Positions 49,729 through 64,000 of a stretch of 64,000 nucleotides of DNA are shown piece after piece. Origin of the DNA: Camarhynchus parvulus (lineage: Eukaryota; Chordata; Aves; Passeriformes; Thraupidae). The notes beneath the pieces are model-generated. The model saw only the letters and a list, made by a program, of their open reading frames with translations. It was not told where the DNA came from and ran no database searches. The translations under genes and the position numbers were made by a program. Where the stretch lies: NCBI RefSeq assembly GCF_901933205.1, contig NC_044571.1, forward strand, positions 7,727,420 through 7,791,419, in the 5' to 3' direction. Each line of letters starts with the position of its first letter. Position 1 is the stretch's first letter.

Positions 49729-52700
49729 TACCTGAACCTGCAGCACCCAAGGCTGAACTGGTGACAGGCACAGCAGATGGTGAGTCACACTGTGACAATG
49801 GAAATGGTGTCACACACTGACATGAAGTGACCACAGAGCTGGACAGCAGCTGTTCAACAAAACTGTTGTGGCTGTTAGAAAGTGCTGATACTTGAAAAAA
49901 CATTTATAAGGCGGGGGCATTGTGAAAACTGGTTCAGAATTGTCAAAATGTCACCCTTCTTTAAAAGGGTGTGTTTTGGGAATTGGATATAGAAACTAAA
50001 ACCATTTTACTGCAATTTTTAATAAAGGAAGCAGTAGAACAAAGCCCAAAGCTATCAAACACCCAGACTTTATGTTACATCAAAGACATGCTATTTTGAT
50101 CTGTATTGGCAAGGAGAAAAAATTTCAATTTTAAAGTTAAAGATTCCATGGAAAAGGAAAAACATTTCATCCAGGTCTAATTTTAATAACACAGCATGCT
50201 CTAGTAAACAAAATTAAATATAAAATGTAAATAAAAAACAGCCTCTTCCTAATTTTGGAGGCTTATCAGTCATTGCATTCTTGTTATTTTTATGCTATTG
50301 GTAAAATAATAGTAAAAAACCCTAAGCATCTGTATTTTCTCCTGAACGGATGAGAATTCAAATACCAAGTAGTTCATAAAGCAGTTTTTGAGGACTACAT
50401 GCAAATTTGACAGCCATATCCATTTACAGTTCTGCCAGCTACTGCTCTGGGCTGAAAGAATTGAGTGACCCAGCAGAGGTATGCTTAAATAACCTACAGT
50501 AACAAATCTGCTGAGAAAAGCCTTGCACAGCCATATTCCTGCAGCTATCACTTATCAGATGCTGCCTTAGCAGCCCTGCAAACTATTCCTCTAGAAACAG
50601 GCCTGTGGGAGCAGGAACATTGAAGGAAACAACAGCATGGAAAATTTTTGACTTTGGGAAGGCAGGTGGATCTCTGAAATTACCCAAACCAAGCAGAGGT
50701 TGCAGATGGTGAGCAGAGTTTGGGGGGAAAGGAAGCGTTACCTGATGCAGAAGGATGAGGGCAGGTCTTTGGGACTCAAAGTGTGAGCTCCTGGGCTTAG
50801 CAGAAAGAGTCAGGGAGGACAGAAGGAAAACAAAAGGGTTTCAGGCCAGGGGGACAAATGGCACAAACACACAGCAGTAAATGACTGGTGGTCCCCAGCT
50901 CCAAGGCTGGCAATTTAACACCCTACCTACACACTGATGGATGTAAAACCCAGCACAGCACAATCATAGAGAATCTGGTGGCTGCAAATAAAAAACCACT
51001 CCAACAGCCAAGGTTGAGTACACCACAAAAAAGAAGTTGGGTTTCCAACTGAACCATCCATGTGGAAACATATTCCTTGTCCCTAAACCTAACTCATAAT
51101 TAATTCACATAATTCTTGATAAGTCAACTTAAACTGCTTTCAGATGTTTCCATTGCTGCAAGATCCATCTCCAATCCACTGCCTTCAGCACAAGAACTGA
51201 AACTGAGGTAGGGATGAACCTGTATGTGGTGTCTGCAGCCTGTTCACGTGGGCTTCAGTTAAGAAAGATTATCAGACTTCTAAACTGATCATCTTAAGAA
51301 AGATGATCAGTCTAGAAAAGCTGTGCCAATAAAACTAAAAGTACTGGTCAGAGTAGTATGATCCTTTCCTGACATGGGAGGGAGACTCCAGTATCCAAAC
51401 CAAAAAGCATGATTTGACCTCTGGTGCATCCTAGAGTCTCCACTGAGCTAACAAGGCCCTGGAGAAGTGACTGCTGTTATCAGATAGACATTCTATTGGC
51501 ATACATCAACAACCAGATGTCAACAACATCAACAACAATGTGCTGGTGCTTCCAGCTTGTTAAGACATTCATAATCCTAGAGCACAGCTCAGGCCAGAAA
51601 ATTCACCAGGGCACTGCAGGGTTCAGCTCCATTTGCTGTGAGTTTTGGGGATGCTATCACAGACTACAGCACTGAAAGCTGCCACCAGTCTGTGACAGGC
51701 TCCTATAAAGGGCATTTCAAAGTCACAATTAACTCCTTTAAAAACCTCAGAGTTAACAACTCAGAGTTTTACAGCAAGTGAAGCAAAAGTAAATCACTCT
51801 GGTGCTAAACCAAAGAGCAGTAGCAGAAAATCTCCTAAAACCCTGGTGACCACCACAAGGCTCATCCTGCATGGAGAACTCTGATTCCAAGGGAATTATT
51901 CCCAAAGGGTAAAGAGTCCCAAGGCAAGGGCAGTGGCTGTGGGCTGAGTGAAGTTCCTATGCTATGACCAGGAGCCTGGGCTGCTCCCAGATCCCTAGGT
52001 CATGGTGAGAGGAAGCTGATGTTTGTGTGTCAGAGCAACACGGGTCACTCACTCAGAGGAGAGCTGGGACTCAGAGGAGAGCTCGGCCACTGGCCTCTTG
52101 CTTGGCTGCTCTGTCTCCCCATTTCCTGGCAAGGCTGACCTCCTTCAAACTTTGCTGAGATTTACTCCTGAGAAGTTCTGCAGTGGTTGCAGTGAGCCCA
52201 TCATTTTAATTTATCCACATGAAATAGGCAAGTACTTGAGTCCCTGTGGGAATTCTCATAAAGCACACTGTGATTTAACAGTAGCCTAATTACCAGATTC
52301 CTCAGCTGCTTAAGGAGCTGTGAGAAGAGGCTGCATCCTTCCTCAGACCAGCTGATACAGTCAGAAAATTCAGGCAAGCTTTCAAGTACAAGATCCTGCT
52401 ATGTTTGTAGACTCACATAATTAAGTACAGTCTTTTCACCCAGAGAGTCCTGGGCATATCATCTTCATGCATAAATGGAGAGAGCTGGAAAAGATGGTGG
52501 TTCTCTGCTTCCATAAGCCACTTCTCAGCTCTCCAATGTTTTTCTATTTCTTCAGAGAACACTTTCCTTAACCTGCATCTAATCTCTGACTAAGCTCAGC
52601 ACACAAGTGGTATTTAACAAACTGCTTCCATTAAGAGTCCCACAGTCCACTTAATTTCTGGCTGTTCCTTCTTTGTAAATAACCCTGAGAGATTGTTTCC

Positions 52701-55700
52701 CTTGCTGCACAAGAAATGTTTTCAATCACATGAGCCTCTGAGATCTCAAGTGCCATCAGAAGCAATGTTTGTTTTGACTGCAAGAAGAAACAAGTATGTA
52801 GAAAAAAAAAGAAAAGTAAACAACGGAAGTTGGGTTAGAAAGAACTAGGGTAAATATTTGAGAAATGCTATCAGAAATCTCATTGCTCTCCCTTGTTAGA
52901 GTAGAATAATCAAGGAATATGCCAGGGTGTCCTATGCTCTCACTGGGCTGTCATTTTTTAAGCTGAATGTACCTGCAAATTACTGGTTTGTAGTAGAACC
53001 TACAAGTCCCAGGTGAGATAACAGATGAGACTGGATATTGGTGCTGCAAGTGCTGATTGAAAAAACCGATGTCTTTACACTGACAGGATGAACAAGAGAC
53101 AAAGAACAGTTGCGGTATGATGATGTGATTGAGCCCAGGTTACCCACAGCAACAGCACAGCTGGGAGCAGATGTTTTGTGTCTTTGCCAAACTTTTTGTT
53201 CTGCTTCCTTTTCAAATTTATCACTACTCCTTCTTTCCCAGTGAGTCATCAACTGAAGGAGATTAGACAAACTCTTTAGCCTCTGAAAAAACCCCTGGTA
53301 ATCAGGTCCCACCTTGAAGCAACAGTTTCATTCTCTGCACTGAGTATCTAAGCACGTAATGCCAACACTTGCTCCAGGCTGTACTTCAGCCTTCCCTGCA
53401 AAGCCTGTAGTCCCTATGACAAACTCTGGTTTGCATGGAAGTCCAGTGGGAGCAAAGCTTTCATCACACCAAATACATAATTTGACGGCATCACTTACTG
53501 AAACTTGCACATTAATCAGGCCCAGAATAGTGTAATCTATGCTCTGACACACTGAATGTTTGTTTGAACCATGCAATTCCTTTAGCAGCAATATTTTTTG
53601 CTGACAAATCAGATGATGGTGAATTTCCCCTGAAGTGGCAGGACAAAGAACAAACCCTTGCTAGAATGCAGTTTAGAGCAGAATTTCAATTGTTTACAAA
53701 AACACTCTGAGGAGATGCAGTGCCCTTAATGATTAAATACACAGCAGAATTTGCTTATCCTAAAGGGACAGGCCAGACTTGCAGATGCATAGCACTGACA
53801 GCCTTTCCAGACCTTCCCTAAATAATGCCAGGAAAGAGCTAAGGACAGCAGTAGAGGAGCTCTTCATGGTACATCAGCAAAGCCCTCCCACCACTTACAC
53901 TTTTCCTGGTCTTGGCTCTGCTCCAGGCCTGCCTCATTAACCACCAGCAGGTGACTTTCAGCTTGCTAAGGGTCATCATTCTGTGAGCACAGGACAATTA
54001 CACAAACCACTTCCCACTTCCTGGGACTACTTACACAACTGCTACCCATGTTATGCACAAGGCCACTGATCCCATGAAGCAACCAGCCAAGGGCTGGCAG
54101 AACCAGACAGGATCTGGACTGCTGTTTTCTGACACAAAGTGGTAATCAAGACAGAGAACACAGCATGAAACTGTCACCTCAACAGCCCTGGCAATCCACC
54201 CCTCAAAAACCATCCACGGACAGACTGTGAGGTTGGTCTGAGTGCTGGTGTGACAGCTCCAGCCAGGTTCACTGAAGTTCACAGAGCTCACAGCACAGTG
54301 AAACTCCTGACCCACCCTTTGCTCCCCTCCACCCAAGAATGAGCACCAACACCTGGGATCTGTAATTCAGTGTGGCCTGTCGTAACTGACTGCAGGCTAT
54401 TTCATGAACACATTGATCAATATGAGCAACACTGAACACTGCACTGGATGAGGATTCACAAACTTGGAAGGCTACAGACACACAGCTTTAACGAGGTTTA
54501 TAGGGCAACTTTAGGCTGCCACAGCCCCAGCAATATCCTGCTTGTACAAGCTGCCTCTCCTGTGCTCAATCCTCACACCAAACAAACAGTAACCAAGTCT
54601 CTTTGGTAACCCCATTGCTCTCTCCACTTCTATGAACTCCACACCAGGACATCAATCCAAGTCCCACCCCTGTCACCATTAGCCAAATAGTTTCAAGACC
54701 TCTCCTTATCTGTACAGGTCACAGTGACCTCACTGGCAAACCAAGAGCAGAATTTACTACAACCTTCCTGCCATAACCTCTGTCACTGTTGGCACATGCA
54801 CATTTATTGGCCAAAGATTGACTTTACTGCATGTTTTGAAGGCCTCACACAACACAGCTTCACAAAGACAAATCAATAATAATTTTTACCATTTAACTTC
54901 ACAGCCTTCTTCTTTACAATTTAGGATGCCTTGCCCACCTCTTCCCAAATCTTTTCTCATTTACAGTGGGAAAAATGTTGCTGCCCAGTATGCCAAGACC
55001 TAATGAGATACAAACTTCCACCTCTGTGGGAACATTCTCTATGCTTCTCTTACCCCAGTCACTTTGGCGTCCCAAGGCTCCTCATGTCTGCCTTTTCCCC
55101 AGCCTAACTTCCATCTCCAGAAGTAAATGGTTTCCTCCAATCTGTAGGAACAAACTTCCTGTGAGGGCCAGACTTCCTCCTTTGGTTTTCACCCCCTTTG
55201 TGCCCATTACTGCCTTACATTAGCCCTTCCACCACCTCTGCAAGCCCCAGTGCAGAGCCTTGCTCACAGCCCTGTGCTCCTGGGGATTTGGCTGCCAAAT
55301 GACTCCTCTGCCACTCCTGCACTCTGCCAGGGACAAGCCTAAGCTAAAGCACCAAGTGCAAACCTTCACACTCAACACTCCAGATACCATGGGGCACCTC
55401 CTTTGGCACATACATCTCCTAAGTGTGGTTCCAGCATTTGTACAGATACACAGGCGAGGGAGAACTGCCTTTGGAAGGTATTTAAGTGCATGTTGCACAT
55501 CCAGGGACATCGCATGACAACACAAAGCCCTGCATGATGAGTTTGATAATTAATGCAAGTCTAAAGCAGGTAAATTTAGTGTGGCCCAGTCAGTGTGCTC
55601 AGTGCAGCTGCTCCAGCAAGCTATCCTGGTAATCAGTCATCGCCATGCTGTCCATTATTCTCCAAGGCCCATACACTGGATTGGTGGGGTGGATTTCATT

Positions 55701-56424
55701 TCCTGTATGGATCCAGGATTGCAGGGGCACATCACACCTTTACCAGTCCTTACCCCATGCCATTCACCTGCATCCCACTTCTATGGATCAGAGGTCCCAG
55801 GCATTACTTTCCCCCCCACCCCTGCTTCCTTACTCACCAACCAGAGCATCTCAAGTTTCTACAGTCATTTCAGCACCAAACTCGAAACGCAGGCTCTTTC
55901 TAAATCACTTTCTCTCAAATGAAGCAATTTATCTCACTTCAAAGAAACTGGAAACACCTGAATCTATTCCTTCCACTCTACTTCCTTGGATATTCCAGTA
56001 TTCCACCTCATTTTGGCTTGTCAATACCTAGGAACAATGAACAGGTATGACCTCAAAACTTAAGGCCCTCTACAAGGCACTCCTGTGAAATTCAGAGGGA
56101 CAACTGTGAGATGAGCAGTCAGGGGCTGAGGAACCAAGCCCAACTCCACAAGGTTTATTAGGTTGTTACAGCCTAACTTGGTTCCCCTAATGAACAAACC
56201 CAGGTGGTTTCTGTCTGTCCCACCTCTGACACTTGACAGTAGCCCTGCACTGTGGGGCACAGGCCATTTTAGGTTATTCCAGCTACAGCCCTGCGCCTGG
56301 CTGCCATCTGCCACCACACTGACATGTGCCACACTAGAGTCACCTGCTTCCAGAGCTGCACGTGAATGAGACTGCTGGGGCTACAGAGCTCAGAAACCAG
56401 GAGTGACGCTTCACAAATGAATAG
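49729..56424. other. Intergenic between NYX side and DDX3X, nothing recognised
   Basis: 6.7 kb of mostly unique non-coding DNA with many short frames. It holds the imperfect hairpin at 51278-51317. No RNA gene or mobile element is supported. Confidence 0.5.
51278..51317. repeat. Imperfect 18-bp fold-back hairpin 3
   Basis: Arms 51278-51295 and 51300-51317 pair with one mismatch around a 4-nt loop. A direct repeat is also present: TTAAGAAAGATTATCAGA at 51259 and TTAAGAAAGATGATCAGT at 51294. A direct copy together with an inverted copy is what a replication template switch leaves. Confidence 0.85.
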
Positions 56425-58866
56425 ACTGTGCAGTTCAAGTTTTTTATTTTAATAAAATCAAGAATATGCACAGCACATGCAGTGCTAGCATCTAAACTAA
56501 TACAATAAGCAATTCTAAACCTACAGTGACTTGAAGTTCAATTTTCACATTCAGCAAGTTTAAATCCATTCTTGCATATTGGTTTGAATCCTTGTATCTG
56601 AACTGAAAATATTGCTGGCTGATAAAACTTGCTAAAATGCACAAGTCACTGATTATGCCAATACAACAAAGATAACCACATGTTTGAGGATTGCAATGTG
56701 CCAGACATTCACTGAAAAAAAAAACACACAACTAAACAAAACTCACGCAACAAACATCTGAGAATCTGGACACTTCACATCAGTGTTTAGAAGTGTTTCA
56801 TAAATATCTTAAGACAAGTGTATCAAAACCTTGGCATGTTTAATTTTAAGTTGCCAATTTTTGTTTTACTATCAGAAAGTTATGGCTATACTGCCAATGC
56901 CGGGTCTGCTTAATTTGACTTAAGAGTTTAATATGACTTAAACATTAAAAGCTCACACTACCCCGAAATATATAATTTCACGCATACGGTGACATTCAAC
57001 ATTCAAGTGCCAGTGTTTTTGTACTGTCTTTTGGTCAAGTTTCTTTAAACTTTCAAAGAATCACTTTTAGGCTTACAAAAATAAATATTTGTCAAAAATG
57101 TTCAATAAATATTACACAAAACTAGCAGCAAAAAGTATCTAGAAATCTGTCGTGTGCAAATAGTTTTCTTCCCAGCTATCATTCCCATGGTCCCAAATAA
57201 GTTTTAGAATCTATTTCCTTCTCCTTAAACAAGCTGCGTTCAATCTCCAAGAGACAAAATAAGATTGGAAGTTAAGGACACGCACACAAGACATATATAA
57301 AATTCTCTGAATGTGCAATAAAAGAAGTATTTTGTAAAAAGTTATGGGCAAAATGTACAAGGGCCTAAACCTAGACTTGAAATAGCACCATAACAAATGA
57401 CCTCAATACTGTCAAGTGCACCTACTTAATAAAAGTTTTAGAACAAGGCACAATACACTTGAAAAAATCTATTGCACTTTAGGAGATTTTTGCCATTTTC
57501 CTATGCCACTGTAGATTAGTTGTTAAATGCTCTGGCCGCAAAGTTAGCACAGAAATTCCAAGTGGCAGAGGCATTTTTCTGGTGGACAATACTTATCTTT
57601 GGCCAGATTTAGCATAACAGACTATAAATACAATGGAAACCTATGCAACTAAAACTGACTAAAACTGCACTTTAATAGCAGAATTGAAACCTTGTGCAGT
57701 TTATGTACATTTCCAACCTCTGTGATCTCAGGTTTGTTTGTTACTCTTCTGGAGCCATTTTACAAAGTCTACAGTAAGCCAGTTTAACATCTCCACGCAG
57801 CTTGAACAGAGTAATGTGAATCTGCATTAAAATAAAGCCTGCTGCATAATTCTTCCTGTTCATACCCTCTTGACCAAAAAACATCAACACTAGCATGCGT
57901 TATTAGACCAAAAATTCAGTCAGGCCCTTACGGAGGACCAATCACTGCCATGGTCAGCCATTCTACCATTTCAATTTCATATGGCAGGCATTTTTAAAAA
58001 GTCTAAATAGATGAATTCTCCTAAAAACTATTTCAAGTTATCAGACCTTTAAACGTTCCCTGTAATGTTCTGCCCACATTTGGCTAGCTCACATTAATGA
58101 TCTGCCTAAATATTGAAAAAGGAATTGCTGTATTTACTTGCATTAACTTCAAAAACAGTGCTTTTAATGTATGCATGTATCCATACATCATCTCATCATG
58201 ACTGGAATGGCTTATTAAAGGCTATCAGGTTCTAAGTACCTATCCAGGATAGAGTGAGCAAATCAGAACTTTAACTTAGTACAGTTTTGCCACATTAGAA
58301 ACTAATTGCATTGATATGCTTCAAGATGTTTTATTTTTCAAATCTGCAGATACCAAAAGCCCTAATGCAGGCTACCGCATAAGTTTTTCTTTGTAATATT
58401 ATGGATGAATCAGTGATTCCTGTTTAAGTTGTATCACACCTGTGTGCCAAGGTTTGATTTTAGCCCAAGTTCAGTAATTTTTATTTTGTCAAAACAATTG
58501 ATATCTTGAGCATTACTGAGCCAACAGGACATCAAAATAAAAGTTGTCTAAAGTTAAAGGCACAGTACATTAACAAACAAATGATCCTCAGTCACAAAAT
58601 TATAAATGCAGTTTCTGGGTGGGGATGGGTGGGAGGGGAGTTAATCCTGACTACAGCAATAAGAGTCTTCAAAACCACCTTCGAGATAGGGCTACTTGTT
58701 CCTTTATTTCCATCTTGTGACCTTGAGCTCCCTTAAAAAAAATTTCAGTGGAGAATCACAGCTGGTAATGTACTGCGAGTTCTTGAAGCTACACAAGGTA
58801 TAGTCTGGCTAAGTTACATGTGGTTTCCATATTAGCTTGTTTGGTGGGGTATCTGCTGCAAGCAGA
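56425..58866 (-). other. DDX3X: DDX3X 3' UTR
   Basis: About 2.4 kb following the DDX3X stop. It ends near an AATAAA on the minus strand (56448-56443), placing cleavage at roughly 56425. It is AT-rich and free of recognised repeats, consistent with the long, conserved 3' UTR of DDX3X in vertebrates. A C-rich block in the transcript (58638-58617) corresponds to G-runs on the plus strand. Internal poly(A) signals may give shorter forms. Confidence 0.8.

Positions 58867-64000
<5,134 letters not shown>

Overview
The window is vertebrate, and most likely avian (probably songbird), genomic DNA. Genes are split into short exons with GT-AG introns, untranslated regions are long, CR1-type LINE tails recur, and several solo LTRs resemble families I know from passerine genomes. 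The gene set and order (CASK C-terminus, NYX, DDX3X C-terminal two thirds) match the conserved vertebrate block that lies on Xp11.4 in humans. In birds this block is autosomal (chromosome 1 in chicken). The species assignment is an inference from repeats and gene order.

Layout: 1-4445 is the last intron of CASK (+ strand). 4446-4622 is the terminal CASK coding exon, encoding the last 58 residues of the guanylate-kinase domain. It is followed by a 3' UTR with poly(A) signals at 4867 and 5407, and possibly distal ones at 8069 and 8104. 8.1-22.6 kb is intergenic, with CR1 remnants, a solo LTR, one copy of an unclassified 0.7-kb repeat and two perfect 21-bp hairpins. 22573-23972 (- strand) is the large coding exon of NYX (nyctalopin); its short signal-peptide exon was not found. 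A 277-nt pure pyrimidine tract lies upstream in the presumed NYX intron. 24.7-56.4 kb has no gene I can support. It holds two solo LTRs of one family in opposite orientation (one broken by a nested LTR), two other well-supported or probable LTRs, a further probable LTR, minisatellites and the second copy of the 0.7-kb repeat. 56.4-64.0 kb (- strand) is the 3' part of DDX3X: a roughly 2.4-kb 3' UTR and eleven coding exons that join in frame to 479 residues, from the Q motif to the C-terminal DWWGN. The 5' exons lie beyond the right edge.

The three genes are neighbours by conserved synteny and do not form an operon or pathway. CASK is a synaptic MAGUK scaffold, nyctalopin is an ON-bipolar-cell surface protein, and DDX3X is a general RNA helicase. 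I saw no CRISPR, phage, toxin or bacterial system and no convincing new protein-coding system. The most useful leads are structural: fold-back hairpins, a GC-AG intron and a stop-free 75-bp intron in DDX3X, nested LTRs with target-site duplications, and an unclassified dispersed repeat.
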